In this document: positions 20,588 through 31,600 of the stretch, piece by piece
Layout: each line of letters begins with the position of its first letter
Position numbering within the stretch: the first letter of the stretch is position 1
Notes under the pieces: model-generated
The model's database searches: none
Seen by the model: the letters and a program-made list of their open reading frames with translations, nothing else
Told to the model about the DNA's origin: nothing
Translations under genes and position numbers: made by a program
From: Neurospora tetraspora
Lineage: Eukaryota; Ascomycota; Sordariomycetes; Sordariales; Sordariaceae
Length of the DNA: 64,000 nt
Reading direction: 5' to 3'
NCBI RefSeq assembly: GCF_033439725.1
Contig: NW_026944383.1
Location: 1,240,001 to 1,304,000 of the forward strand

Positions 20588-22402
20588 ATGAGGATCAGAA
20601 CCCGGCACCTCGTCCATCGTTCCCCAACCCCAGTCTTCAAGAATCCTCCAAGATCCATCCTCTCCCCCCGAAGACCCTACACAACAAACAAACCACCACC
20701 TCCAAAGCAAACCCCAACAACCACCACCATAAATATGGGTTCCACAACAATAAACCTCCCCACCATCCACCTCGACACCACCCTAACGGACCTCTACAAT
20801 CTCGCCGACCCCTCCACCGCGCACCTCCGCCTAGGCCTGGTCCTCTGCGGCGTCAACTCCGCCATCGCCCTGACCCCTTCCTTCCCGCGCAACAAGAAGT
20901 ATCTCTACCAGGATAGTCCCTTCAACAACATCCCGCCGGCCGAGCTCAAAGCCGTCGCCGCCGATGCCGCCTCGTCGTCATCAAACCCATCCAGGTCCCA
21001 AAAAACATCAGACCTCCAACGCTCCCTAGCCCTAAAATACCTCTCCCTCATCCCCCAACGCGACGCCTTCATCGCCGGCGGCGGCCCTTCCACCCCAACC
21101 ATCTTCTTCAACGTCTCACCCGGCAGCGCCTCGCAAGAGGCGCACGATCGGCACGAGGCCGAGACGACGATTGCCGTGCTGGCGCCCGAGCAGAGGCCCA
21201 AGTTGGTGTTTTGTTCTGGACCGAGCAGTATTCCGGTCAAAGAGCTGGGGATTGATAGGCTGGCGGTCAAGATCATGCTTGATGACCTTGAGAGGCAGGG
21301 GTATCCGTTGGTGGTGGACCAGGAGACGCAGTGGTTTTTGAATAGCAAGGCGGGGTTGGCGGGGAGCGGGTTGCCGACGCCGAGGGCGGAGGTGGTGGTT
21401 GTTGAGGGGTATGTGCCGGTTTCTGATCCCGAAAAATGCTGTGAGGTTTGTCGGGATGAGGATTTAGGAAAGGGAGGAGGGATGCGGTTCGTGCCTGCTG
21501 GGTGTAAAGGCGTGAGGGGACGATGGGTAGGGGAGCAGATGAAGAGGATCGTGGAGAAAGTGGAAGCCAGGCAGGCGCCGTTTGTGTTCAAGACGCAGCA
21601 GACGTTTGGCGGGGCGGGGACGTGGGTGGTTAGTAGCGAGGAGAAGAAGCGGGAGCTGGTGAAGGAGTTGACGGATGATGAGACCGGAGTGTTGCGGAAG
21701 TTGCTGTCGCAGGTGACGGCTAGAAACCAACAGATGAAGCCCGGGTCGGTGGTCCTGAGCGAGATGGTGCGTGATCCGGTAGGGGACTATGGCGTGACGT
21801 TTTTGGTTGGCAAGGGAGGGGAGGCGACGTTTTTGGCGGCGTCGGAGCAGATGATTAATGAGGATAACGCGTGGATTGGGAGTACGATTAACTATGCGCG
21901 CCAGGAGAGGCTGAAGGAGAAGTTTGAGGGGATCATGAGGCAGACGGCTGAGTGGGTGGGGAAGCATGGGTACATTGGACCCGTGGGGATTGATATTTTG
22001 GAGACGAAGGATATACCGAAGGATGGAGAACAGCTACAGCAGAATGGCACCTCGTCGGTGGATGGCGAGAAGACGGCGCACTACGTTGTGGATTTGAACG
22101 TGAGGACGTCGGGCTCGCTGGCGTTACCGTTGCTCAAGGGTCACTTTACGAGCAGGGGCATGACTTGTGCGAGCAGTTTTTCTACTACGGCGAAGGGATC
22201 GAGGAAGGAGTTCATGGAGACGTGGAGGGAGGAGTTTGAAACTGGGCGGATGCTGATCATGGCTTGGTACGAGGATAATACGAGCAATGGGGAAAAGGAG
22301 GTGAAGAGCATTGGCGATGTGGTGGTGGGCGGGAAGGATGAGAAGGACTTGCAGGATTTGATGAAAAGGGTGAGGGAGAGCACTGAGGAGGTGACGTTCT
22401 GA
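20588..22402 (+). CDS. ATP-grasp fold protein (fungal, function unknown)
   Basis: A single exon of 604 residues from the first ATG. The body resembles fungal proteins annotated as solid-state-culture-specific ATP-grasp proteins; their substrate is not known to me. ATP-grasp features are the central VFKTQQTFGGAGTWVV segment (phosphate-binding loop region), the VVLSEMV and YGVTFLVGKGG strands, and DLNVRTSGSLALPLLKGHF near the C-terminus, which supplies the metal-binding Asp/Asn of the fold. The first 49 residues (MRIRTRHLVHRSPTPVF..) are Arg/Pro/Thr-rich with no acidic residue and contain RRPYTT. They could be a mitochondrial targeting sequence. Starting instead at the internal ATG 20735 (MGSTTINLPT) gives 555 residues and a cytosolic enzyme. 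Both starts are plausible; transcript ends would decide. A purine-rich 3' half (GAG/GGG codons) contrasts with a C-rich 5' half. Confidence 0.75.
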   Translation: MRIRTRHLVHRSPTPVFKNPPRSILSPRRPYTTNKPPPPKQTPTTTTINMGSTTINLPTIHLDTTLTDLYNLADPSTAHLRLGLVLCGVNSAIALTPSFPRNKKYLYQDSPFNNIPPAELKAVAADAASSSSNPSRSQKTSDLQRSLALKYLSLIPQRDAFIAGGGPSTPTIFFNVSPGSASQEAHDRHEAETTIAVLAPEQRPKLVFCSGPSSIPVKELGIDRLAVKIMLDDLERQGYPLVVDQETQWFLNSKAGLAGSGLPTPRAEVVVVEGYVPVSDPEKCCEVCRDEDLGKGGGMRFVPAGCKGVRGRWVGEQMKRIVEKVEARQAPFVFKTQQTFGGAGTWVVSSEEKKRELVKELTDDETGVLRKLLSQVTARNQQMKPGSVVLSEMVRDPVGDYGVTFLVGKGGEATFLAASEQMINEDNAWIGSTINYARQERLKEKFEGIMRQTAEWVGKHGYIGPVGIDILETKDIPKDGEQLQQNGTSSVDGEKTAHYVVDLNVRTSGSLALPLLKGHFTSRGMTCASSFSTTAKGSRKEFMETWREEFETGRMLIMAWYEDNTSNGEKEVKSIGDVVVGGKDEKDLQDLMKRVRESTEEVTF

Positions 22403-23425
22403 TTGTTTTGCTAGATGGCATGTGTTAGGACGGATCAGGGTTCAAGATTCGCGGGTTGAAACTAATCTGTCCCTCGACTAATACCTTGCCATTTTGCAGT
22501 CTTTAGGTCGGATTCGCAACCAAGCCATGATCGTAACTCGGCTCGTCCACCATGGTGACCACCATGGTGGCTATGAATACCATATAACTTTCCAAAAACT
22601 GATGGTGGCTGACGGGACAGCCAGCCGCTTTTGTACCACAATGTTCGATTCAGCTTCCCCGCACACTGGGCCAACTTGCTCGATGCATGTCAGCCTTGAG
22701 ACCTGCCGGCAGATATCACGACCACATGGTGGAAGCAGCTGCGAATGTAAGTAGGTGGTAGGATATTGGTTCGTTTGGCAGGAACAGATATTAAGGCGAG
22801 GACTCACTCCCAGCTGCTGCCCACCACAAGCGCACCCAGCGCGGGAACCAACGCCGGGTTCAGGTCATCCAACGTGCGGCACATATTACTCCTAGCAAAT
22901 AGTTGCTGAGCTGTTCTCTGGCACTATACTATCATGGCAAGTCACAGCGAAAAGTCCAGCCAGCTTTGGTAAACATCTTATGCTTACAAGTATGATAGGT
23001 TAGAGTGATGGTATCGAATGGATGGGCAGTTGGATGCCAGTTAGCAGAGAGAAACGGTATGTAAGGCGGCCGATACCAATACTTGATACCTAAGAGCAAT
23101 TGAAAACGGCCTAGCTTGGGATGCTTGAGTACCAGATCAGAGCTGGCTATTGGGTAACCAGACAGTCAATGTGATATTGATCCAGCCATGGTACTGGCGA
23201 GGTTGAGTTCCAGAATGCAGAGTGATGCAGTCTGGAGGCGATGACCTGGTTCACATAAGAGACCATCTATTTTCCCCTAGTTTCGGGGCTTTTGGAGTTC
23301 CCTTTATGTCCACAGAAAGTACCTGAAAGAAACTGGCATAGTTAGCAAGAAGAGAGTTCACCATGGAAACAACAGAGTCAATCTCAGGCCACAACGGGAT
23401 GAGCCATCCACGATGAGGAAAAGGG
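22403..23425. other. Intergenic, no gene seen
   Basis: Holds the 3' flank of the ATP-grasp gene. The only structure noticed is a doubled palindrome, CACCATGGTG twice at about 22550-22572. Short frames do not resemble proteins. Confidence 0.4.
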
Positions 23426-23464
23426 TCACCTCCACATGTCACCTCCACATGTCACCTCCACATG
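23426..23464. repeat. 13-bp tandem repeat, three perfect copies
   Basis: TCACCTCCACATG occurs three times head to tail (23426-23438, 23439-23451, 23452-23464). The last copy supplies the ATG of the acetate-transporter relic that follows. Confidence 0.9.
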
Positions 23465-23850
23465 TCAACCACCGGCGTGACCATGTCGCCAGAGCTCTTT
23501 GAGAAACTCTATCTTACGCCCAAAGTTCCTCATGTCGGCGATTATAACAGGCGATTTGCCAACCCGACTGCGCTCGGGTTTGTTGGGTACGTGCGGCATC
23601 GACTCTCCTCTTCGCCATGGTCTTCGAATGGATCATGGGCAACTTCTTCCCCATGATGGTCATGGGTCTCTTCGTCGTCTTCTGGTTGTCGTTTGGGCTG
23701 CTGCTTGTCGTGGCTCTTCTTGGATGGTACATGTGTTTCATCATCATGGCTGGCGAGATGCGAATCACTTTGAACCTCCCCGTGGGCGACTTGAGCCACT
23801 TTTGGCCCAGGACTGATGTTGAACTGGCGGCGGCGGAGCATCGCGACTGA
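23462..23850 (+). pseudogene. Relic of a GPR1/FUN34/YaaH acetate transporter gene
   Basis: Family members are six-helix plasma-membrane proteins for acetate/ammonium. The first 42 codons (23462-23587) read like the cytosolic N-terminus: MSPELFEKLYLTPK..GDYNRRFANPTALGFVG, containing the family hallmark NPT-LG. The frame is then lost. From about 23590 another frame resumes with LLFAMVFEWIMGNFFPM and FVVFWLSFGLL, matching the helix 3-4 region (WxxGNTFP, FWLSFG). It then jumps without an intact loop to LLGWYMCFIIMAGEMR and the typical C-terminus NLPVGDLSHFWPRTDVEL. About half the expected 250-290 residues are missing, from at least two internal deletions and one frame change. No splice sites restore it. 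This is a dead fragment; a functional paralogue presumably exists elsewhere. Confidence 0.75.
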
Positions 23851-24306
23851 TGTGATGGCGAGCGTGTGGGATTTGGTCTCAAGAGAAGGGATCTCTGGGG
23901 ATGATGAAGATTGGAGAGAAATAATCCATTTGTACTGGCCTACAGTCTGACAACTCCATCAGACTTGCATTGCACTTTCCATACGTCCCCTATGTACCCA
24001 GGATCATGCACATCAATTTGGCGTGATATGAGCAAATGGAGAGGGCGACCTTTTGAATGGACCCTTGTACCTACCTCTAGTGTTTTGAGAACGGTTGATG
24101 ATCGGTGTGTGCCTGAAATTAGGCGCTCTTTTCCTCCTTACCTCAGCTGCTGAAGCATATAAATATGAAGATCATCTATATAAGGTATTTTTCCATTTCT
24201 TGCATCACTTTCACCCTGGTTCCCCAGTGTTGAACTCTTCATGTCGTCGCTGCCACCCTGTCCATTGAGGTCCGCAGTGGGGTTGACGTGACAGGCCGTA
24301 CTAAAA
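23851..24306. other. Intergenic, no gene seen
   Basis: Between the transporter relic and a small inverted-repeat element. Only short frames; nothing recognisable. Confidence 0.4.
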
Positions 24307-24619
24307 GAGGGGGGGTCCGGCCAATGGTTGCTCAATCATTGATTTTTTAAAACGTTTGCACCTACCTCGACGGCCATTCAACAGTAGATTAACCATTTAA
24401 TCTGTTCTAATGTTTGATATTTCCAAACGTTTGAATTTTACTAATGGTTAATGAATAGTTGAATGACGGTAATTACACAGTTTTAAGCTGCTATATGTCT
24501 GGAGAGAATGAACGTTGGGGTCTGTTAAACGTGGGTACAAATTCACGGATTGAGCAACCGTTGGAATTTCTAGCAACGGTAACATTACTGTTGCTTCAGC
24601 GTTTGCCAGACACCCCCTC
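24307..24619. mobile_element. Nested inverted-repeat (MITE-like) element, about 313 bp
   Basis: The outer ends are inverted: GAGGGGGGGTCCGGCCAA at 24307 and, on the minus strand, GAGGGGGTGTCTGGCAAA ending at 24619. A second pair lies inside: CCAATGGTTGCTCAATC (about 24321) against its complement GATTGAGCAACCGTTGG (about 24558). A third pair spans about 24370-24397 and 24445-24470 (CATTCAAC..ATTAACCATT). CCGTAC occurs just outside both ends (24296-24301 and 24623-24628) and may be a target duplication, 6 of 8 bases if the hAT-typical 8 bp is assumed. AT-rich interior, no coding capacity. Family assignment is uncertain. Confidence 0.5.
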
Positions 24620-24912
24620 CTTCCGTACGGGGCGGGGTTGCTTCCCTGCCACTTGACGCTGATTCGCCAATTCGCACCAAATTCGATGAAAAGGGAAGGC
24701 GCAACCAGCATGGATTTCGTCAGTGTTGCAGGGGGCTCAAATCGATTTCGTCATGACTTCCATTTCATTGCGCTTCTTCAATAAGTTGGGATGATCTCGA
24801 TGCGTTGTTGACTTCCATGTTTGAATGCTCGCATTCAGAAGTGCGTCAACATATAAACAAGCTCCCTCTCCCAAAATTCCCCTTTTCCCCTTTCCTCTCC
24901 GGACTTCGTACA

Positions 24913-26013
24913 ATGATCCAATCTCTACCTACACGCTTCATCAGACCCTGTACCAGGACACTTCATTCCACAACCAAAACAAGAGCACTCAACACCACTG
25001 CACGAACCACTTTAGCGACTCCAACAACGCTTTATCAACCAACCACAAGTTCATCCAAACTTCCAAGAACCAGTCTCCCACTCCCTCTCTACCAACAATC
25101 TCACAAAATGTCGACCGGAACCAAGTCCGCAGCCGCCGCCAGCCACGCTGAGCTCCACCGCAACTCCCTCTTCAACCTCGCGGGCCGCGTCGCCCTCGTC
25201 ACCGGCGGCGGCACTGGCATCGGGCTGATGGCCACGCAGACCCTCGCAGTCAACGGCGCCAAGGTGTACATCGTCGGCCGCAACAAGGAGAAGCTGGACA
25301 AGGTAGTGGAGATTTACAACAAGGACATCGAGGGCGAGATCATTGCCCTGCAAGCGGACGTGACCAAGAAGGAGGACATTGCCGCTTTGGTCAAGGAGAT
25401 CGAGTCGCGCGAGAAGTGTCTCTGCATCCTGGTCAACAACGCGGGCGTTTCCTCTTCAAGCGTGACAACCGAAGCCAGCGACGCCAAGGAGCTCAAGCAC
25501 AACTTGTTTGAGAATAAGGACGCTACTTTCGACGACTGGACAGACACGTACCGCACCAACGTGGCTAGCATTTACTTCATGACCTCGGCTTTCCTTCCCC
25601 TCTTGCAGGCTAGCACCGAGCGCCACCCCGGCTGGTCCGGCACAGTGGTCAACATCAGCAGCATTAGCGGGCAAGTCAAGTCGGCCCAGCACCACTTCAG
25701 CTACAACGCCAGCAAGGCGGCGGCTATTCATCTGAACCGCATGCTGGCAGCCGAGATCGCCAACGCCGGGCTCAAGATCCGCGTCAACAGCATCGCGCCC
25801 GGTCCCTTCCCCAGCGAGATGACGGCCGAGGAGAGCGATGAGTTCCAGAAGAGTCATATCCCCAAGGAGAAGTACGAGGCCAAGTACCCGGGTGCTCGTC
25901 CGGGTCGCGATATCGATATGGCGCAGGCGGTGCTGGCGTTGGTGTCGAACCAGTTTATCAATGGCGAGACGTTGGCTGTTGATGGTGGGTACAAGTTGGC
26001 TGCTGGACTCTAA
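24913..26013 (+). CDS. Short-chain dehydrogenase/reductase (SDR), probably mitochondrial
   Basis: A single exon of 366 residues. SDRs are NAD(P)(H)-dependent oxidoreductases; closest in look to fungal 3-oxoacyl-ACP reductase/RhlG-like SDRs, but the substrate cannot be read from sequence. The cofactor motif TGGGTGIG is near residue 95, NNAG near 174, the catalytic Ser in NISSISG near 250, and YNASK near 263. The NSIAPGPFPSEM segment and the C-terminal GETLAVDGGYKL end follow in the standard order. The N-terminal 65 residues (MIQSLPTRFIRPCTRTLHSTTKTRAL..) are basic and hydroxylated with no acidic residue, a likely mitochondrial presequence before the internal Met at 25108 (MSTGTKSAAA). Translation from 25108 would give a cytosolic form of 301 residues. 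An ATG further upstream at 24817 is in frame but encodes an unlikely leader. Confidence 0.9.
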   Translation: MIQSLPTRFIRPCTRTLHSTTKTRALNTTARTTLATPTTLYQPTTSSSKLPRTSLPLPLYQQSHKMSTGTKSAAAASHAELHRNSLFNLAGRVALVTGGGTGIGLMATQTLAVNGAKVYIVGRNKEKLDKVVEIYNKDIEGEIIALQADVTKKEDIAALVKEIESREKCLCILVNNAGVSSSSVTTEASDAKELKHNLFENKDATFDDWTDTYRTNVASIYFMTSAFLPLLQASTERHPGWSGTVVNISSISGQVKSAQHHFSYNASKAAAIHLNRMLAAEIANAGLKIRVNSIAPGPFPSEMTAEESDEFQKSHIPKEKYEAKYPGARPGRDIDMAQAVLALVSNQFINGETLAVDGGYKLAAGL

Positions 26014-27423
26014 ACGAAAAGGGGGATGATGATGTTGACGGAGGAAGGGATATCTGTTTAATGATATGATTGCATGTATGATAGCGTGTTATCCTGTTCT
26101 TGTGAGGTAGCGTGCCCCAGGGACAGGACAGGACATCCGGCTTCAAGGTTGGATGGGGTCTACGTGACCCAGCCTTGCAAATGCAAGGTGTAATGAATTA
26201 TGACATCTTATTTTTTTTCACACCAATCACCATGCCATGACATTGCATTGTGAGAACTTCACCGCTTGATTTTGTTCTGTTCTGGCTTGGTTGGCTCTGT
26301 CTATTCCACATTACAAATTGTCCCTTTTTGCCCCTTCACCAGCCAGGATGTGTTGGGTTGTAAGCGATACAACTGAGCGAGATGGACCCGGAAGGATAAC
26401 TCCTAGAAATCAACCCTAACTGTGTGGCAAGTGACGTATAGAACTATTATCCACCTAGTCGAAAGAGGTCGTAAAAAGACAAACCGAACAGTCAATTGTA
26501 TGTGAATGGCAGTTCATGGTCACAACCCCTTCACTAGGGTTCAAGTCCAACCGAATCAATGTAAGCCAAAGTGAAAGCAAATGTTCATAATCTCACGGTT
26601 TTGTGACGAGGCAAATTGCGTCTGTAATTTATCTGATCTCATTCCATCGTAAGACGCCGTTCAGTCCTTTAGCTAGGTACTTGCCGCGCTGCAATATCGC
26701 GCTGTCCATCCATCCATCCATCCATCATCAAACGTACGAGCCGTTCCTTTATGGAAAGTGCCGACTGCATAGATCTAACCCATTTGACAGGCCGAGTAGT
26801 AGCAAATCATGTGAAAAAAAGAAAAAGGGGGTATAATGTCGTTAAAAACGTTAGCAGTCTCTCCTCTCCTCCTATCCCTCCTCCATGTGTGTTATGTTGT
26901 GCCTCCCGGCAGAAATGCAAAGAGTAAGTAAGGAAACCCCTTCATCCATTCCCTCCGTAGCCAATCCATGACTGACAAGAATGTGCGAAAGGAGAAGATG
27001 AGTGGACCAAACAAAGCAAAGAAATGGTGTGATATGAGTGAGCCAGGGAGCAAGGAAAAAAAACCAAAGCCAACCAACTGATCAACCGACCCAACCGACA
27101 ATGACCGTTAAGTACCAGCCGTGAAAATGCAAAGTGTTCGTTATGTGATCCAAAGCAATAACAAAAACATGAAAGCAATAAATAGTGCAAAAAGTAGAGT
27201 GATTCCACAAGCCAAACTCCGGGGGTATATCCAGGGCCATGAAAAGGGGGTAAAATCCCGAACCAAGTCATCAATCTAGCTAGCCATTTCATCAACCAAG
27301 CCGAACCAGTGAGTGGGGTGTACCATGCGCCATAAAAACGCCAAAATGAGCAGCCATGACAAAGCCAAGTTATGACAAAGAAACCTGGTTGGACGAAACC
27401 ATCCCATCCAAGACTGGAGGCTC
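26014..27423. other. Convergent 3' region, no gene seen
   Basis: The SDR (+) and SWIRM (-) genes both end here. A (CATC)n run at about 26705-26730 is a short microsatellite. Remaining frames are short. The half next to 27423 is probably the long 3' UTR of the SWIRM gene. Confidence 0.45.
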
Positions 27424-28632
27424 TCAGGTATACAGGAACCTCTCAATGTGCTTAGGGTCAAGCCAGCCAACCCGTTCGTACGCCGTCCACAGTTTCGATG
27501 CCTTGTTGACGTCGATCTTGCACGCCTGCTGAGCATCCGTCTTCCGGAACTCCTTGCCAATCTTGGCGCACTCAATGCGTCTCATGAAGATGCGCCTCTT
27601 GCTGGTCAGGTAGGTCGCGCAATCCAGGCGAAGGGCAGCAGCAAGGCTGAGCTCCTCATCATGAAGGAGCGCCCTGTTGGGATCCTTGCTCAAGTCGAGC
27701 GGGTTGCCCTTCCAGTCAACCTTGAGACAGCCGGGTGTGTTGGGCAGCGTCAAAATGCTGGGCGTGTAGTCGGGAAGAGAGTCGAAATCCTTGTCCTCCC
27801 TGTTTGGTGCCACTGTTCGCACCCTGGGTTCAGGAGTGGCGCTAACACGTGCCGTCTGCCGAGAGTGCGTAGGAGTTGCCCGAATCGGTCGAGGGTTTTG
27901 GGCCGGTGCCTTGGTGACTCGGGGCTTCTGGATGCGGCCAGTGCTGCTGGTTCTCGCCACCTGGGCTCTCGGAGCCGGAGTCGGAGGTTGAGCGGCAGGC
28001 AAGATCGTTGGAAGCTTGTTAACTACGGGCCGTGCTTTTGTGTGGTTCTTCTTATCAGCTTGCAGATACTGGCGCTCCTTGCGCAGCCAGTCCCGAGGAT
28101 CCTTCTGCCACATCTTGAGGCACTCCGACTTGAAGAAGAGAACAAGCTCGTACTCCTCCGGCTTCGGGGGCGATGTGGCGCGTACAATGCTTTGGGGTCG
28201 AGAAGCAATGTGATGGTTGACCAGGTCATCGAGTGGCTCGGCTGCGGGAACCGAAGGAACGAAGAGCGGCTCGGAAGGAGGGCTGGCAGCGGTTTCGGGG
28301 GCAGGATACAGAATCGGGTCGTTGTCCGAAATGGAGAGGCGAGGGTCCATTGTGATGGAGTTTCTCGCCCTGGTGTAGGGGGAGATGGGAGGAGATATGG
28401 GCGGGTTCGGTCCCAGCTGCCTGCTTGCAGCGGACATTGGCTTTGAGGCTGGCATTGCGGCGTCACGGTGATTGAATGTCTCGTAAGGAGCTGGGCCAGG
28501 AGGAGACATGAGATTGCTGATGTCGAACGGCCTCTTGGGCTTGGAAGAAGTCGAAGTGGATGACATTGGCATCGTAGTGTAATCCATTGGGAACAAGGCT
28601 GGCTGTAAGACTTTGTCGTTCTTGCCAGACAT
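27424..28632 (-). CDS. SWIRM-domain chromatin protein
   Basis: A single exon of 402 residues from the first ATG (MSGKNDKVLQ); the frame is open another 65 codons upstream but has no ATG. SWIRM domains are helical DNA/nucleosome-binding modules in chromatin regulators. This stand-alone fungal type resembles S. pombe Laf1/Laf2 and yeast Fun19, tied to histone deacetylase complexes. Residues 1-300 are low complexity, rich in Pro/Ser/Thr/Ala, with a conserved island YELVLFFKSECLKMWQKDPRDWLRKERQYL (about 165-195) typical of the fungal family. The SWIRM domain occupies about 310-402: VDWKGNPLDLSKDP, LHDEELSLAAALRLDCATYLTSKRRIF, and the recognition helix region DVNKASKLWTAYERVGWLD. Arg/Pro-rich linkers suggest nuclear location. 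Convergent with the SDR gene. Confidence 0.87.
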   Translation of the reverse strand: MSGKNDKVLQPALFPMDYTTMPMSSTSTSSKPKRPFDISNLMSPPGPAPYETFNHRDAAMPASKPMSAASRQLGPNPPISPPISPYTRARNSITMDPRLSISDNDPILYPAPETAASPPSEPLFVPSVPAAEPLDDLVNHHIASRPQSIVRATSPPKPEEYELVLFFKSECLKMWQKDPRDWLRKERQYLQADKKNHTKARPVVNKLPTILPAAQPPTPAPRAQVARTSSTGRIQKPRVTKAPAQNPRPIRATPTHSRQTARVSATPEPRVRTVAPNREDKDFDSLPDYTPSILTLPNTPGCLKVDWKGNPLDLSKDPNRALLHDEELSLAAALRLDCATYLTSKRRIFMRRIECAKIGKEFRKTDAQQACKIDVNKASKLWTAYERVGWLDPKHIERFLYT

Positions 28633-31600
28633 TGTGGCGAGGCTTGCTGCCGTTTGCTGGATGCTGGGGGATGAAATGTTCGTCCTGCTGGTTTGGAGAC
28701 GGAGTGTAGTATTTGAAGTGTCCGAGACGGATATCGACGGTTGATGGGATGTGTAAGAGGACCGGTTCGTGAACTTGTGTGGTGGTGTTCTTCGGATGGG
28801 TGGCGAACGATGGGTTGATAGCGTCAATGGGTGACGAAGATCAGGGATCGATAGGGATTAAGTCGAGCCGGTGCCTGGCATGAGCTTCAATGGCAGTGAC
28901 TGGTTGACTGGGAAGATCCTTGACGGTTCCAATCGATCGCAAAGATGATAGAAAAAGTTGGAGAAGAGGAAGAAGCCGACGGTGTTCCTGATGATCAAGA
29001 GGCGTTTAAGAACAGTCGGGCAACGTCAGGCAGCCAGTGCTTTGTGCGATTGTTGTTTGGGCAATTATTGTTCGTTATGCGTTTGAATAACGCTGAATGG
29101 CCGGATAAGGCCTGCGGTTTTGCTGTCAATTCAACGAGTGCTACACAATTACATGATGCAGCGTCTGGGTATTGTGCGATGTCTTCCTTATTGTTCGAGA
29201 TGCTTGCCACCATTCGTTGCCATTCGGGTCGGCGGGGGGTGGTTGAGGGTATTGAACAATAGGAACGTCTCTATTCTAGCAAGTGTGGAGTAGCGGTTTT
29301 GGTCTGGTGCTGAGATGACAGTTGAGGTCCAGTCCAGTCAAAGTTCGGGCTGCGCTGCGTTTTAACGGTGCACCGTGCAGCCCCAGTTTAGTGCCCCGCT
29401 GCTGGGGGTTGGTAGGGGCACTTTGTATTAGTAACGGGATGGAAGGTGACTTTGAGAGTCCCGTCCGTCAATAGAATCGAAGCAGCTGGAACCCGAGAGG
29501 GGAAGACTTGCGTCGGCGGAGCAGGCAGTGCTTCCCAATTGAAACCTGAATAATAACCAATTGACAAGTCAACTAGTCAATGGGAAGGAACAATAGCATA
29601 AGAATTGGAATGGCGGCGGGAGGAGGGCGAGAGGGTGGAAGAGAAAGAAAGAGTGGAGGGGAGAGTTTGCAAAGAGGTAGAAGAGCAAACAGAAGTAGGA
29701 AACCGAAGAGAGGCAAAGGGCTCCAATATTCTAGGGCGACAGGGCATACGGGCATGTAAAAAGGATGCAGTGCCGCCGGTGCGGGCATCTAAGGTAAATG
29801 GGCAAATGCGGCACTGCAGCCAGAAGGAGCGGGCCACCCCCCTCCCACCTGCCATGCCTCCCTCTCCGCCTGCTTCCGCTCACCTTCCTCGCCGACAGGT
29901 GCACCAAAAGTTCCATGTCGAACTGTGTCGGTACCTGCCACGCGGGGGTAACCAAGCCAGCAAGAGGTACCTGGACTGTAGCTGAAATACCAACCTAACA
30001 GTCCGTCGGTAATCCGACCAGGATGCGTGCTTGAAATGCGATGCGATACAGGTCACACACCGTCGGACCCAAAGGTAAAGAAGGTCTGTGACCTTTCCCA
30101 TCACTGTTCAGGGCAGCTGAGACTTGCCAGGTTGATATTCTTTTGAGGCCCGTCAATTGGAACCATGGATCCTGACCTCACCAAGTCATCATCTTCCAAT
30201 GCAAATTCCGGCTGTTGCTCTCGCCTTCGATGCCAGGCTTCAAACGACTGACGCGGCCATCTCAGAACCTCATCTGGGGGCACGGAAACCCAAACAGTGG
30301 GGCAGATGGCATGGGGCGCTTACACTTGATTGAGCTGAGCATGCTGAGGTACCTGAGCAAGAGGCCAAGTGCAACATATGGATCCCTTCATCACTCACCA
30401 TGTTCGCCCTCTTTCGCAGGGGGACTCTTGTGCCTGTTCGCTGTGTTTCCCGGTTCCCATCCCCTTCACGTCTTCTTGCTGCTGCCTCGCTCTTCCAATT
30501 GATGCACTTTATAGAGGTTGGATTGCGAAAGAGTCATTCGCTGACCTTTGGAGTCACCCCTCCCTTCTCAGGGTTGCCACGCCCCTGTCCGTAAGCCATT
30601 GAAGCCCGCTTCAAAGCAAGCCGTGACTGGGACGCAGCCAATCCGATGAATCACCTGCACGCACTGTAACTACATCCCTGTCAGTAAGGCAAGACAGGAA
30701 TATGGCTTGGCGGGCCTGGCGTAAAGTCAAGTCAAGTACCTAATTGAACCCAGTTTGAGGGTACTTGGTGGTAGTGTACTGTATTCACAAACCGTGCAGT
30801 CTATCATCAATCGGTGCCATTGGAGCCTCAAACCCTGGTGTAGATCAAGCCGACCAAAGGGGAGCATGCCATTTTGTTCCATTGGCTCCATGATTTCCAA
30901 GCTTTGCGTGTTGTCAGCTGTCACTTGTCTCTGCCGACAGTTGGGCTCGAACACTTCCAGCTAACATTTGCTCCGTCCATTGCAATGCGTAGGAATACGA
31001 ATGGACGGACTTGCTGCAATGTCGTACAGATAGTTAGATACACCATCGATCGCCTTGATTGATTCAGAGAGAGTTTTGTTTCCGATCGTTAGAAATCGGC
31101 TAGACGGGAAGGGAGTTTATTGGAGGCGGTTGAACGAGCCTCAACGTAACAGCGATTTGGTGTCGGCTGTGGCGGGGAACCATGCTGAAAACGACATGGT
31201 CTGCGAGTTCGATTGATGATATGATTACCGGTTTGTCGAGATCAAGCTGCTTAACTCACTTCGTCGTCCAAGCATGTCTCCTTTTTCGAGGTAATACCTG
31301 AAGGCAACTCTTGCTGTCGTAATGAGCGTTGCTTTTGGCGAGCATAACTGAAAACAGTTGCTTCCCTAACCCTGACATGTCAGTAAACCGCCAGCCAAGA
31401 TCATCGCTCCTCTAGTTAGCGTTATCAATTGGGCAGATATTCCAATTGCATCGGGCATCCAGCGTGTCGCGGAGGCGGGGATTACAGTAGGCGCAAACGG
31501 TTGTTCGGAGACTGGCATACGCAGAACTGTCCAAGAGCCCCGCTGGTGCATTTTTACGGGCATGAATTGAAAGCACAGCTGAAAAAGAGACGGACAGCTC

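Noticed and set aside
22546-22575. Doubled CCACCATGGTG palindrome
   Set aside because: Short, with no link to a gene start or repeat family; likely chance.
26705-26732. (CATC)n run considered as a CRISPR-like or satellite repeat
   Set aside because: It is a simple 4-bp microsatellite; no spacers, and CRISPR arrays are not expected in a fungal nuclear genome.
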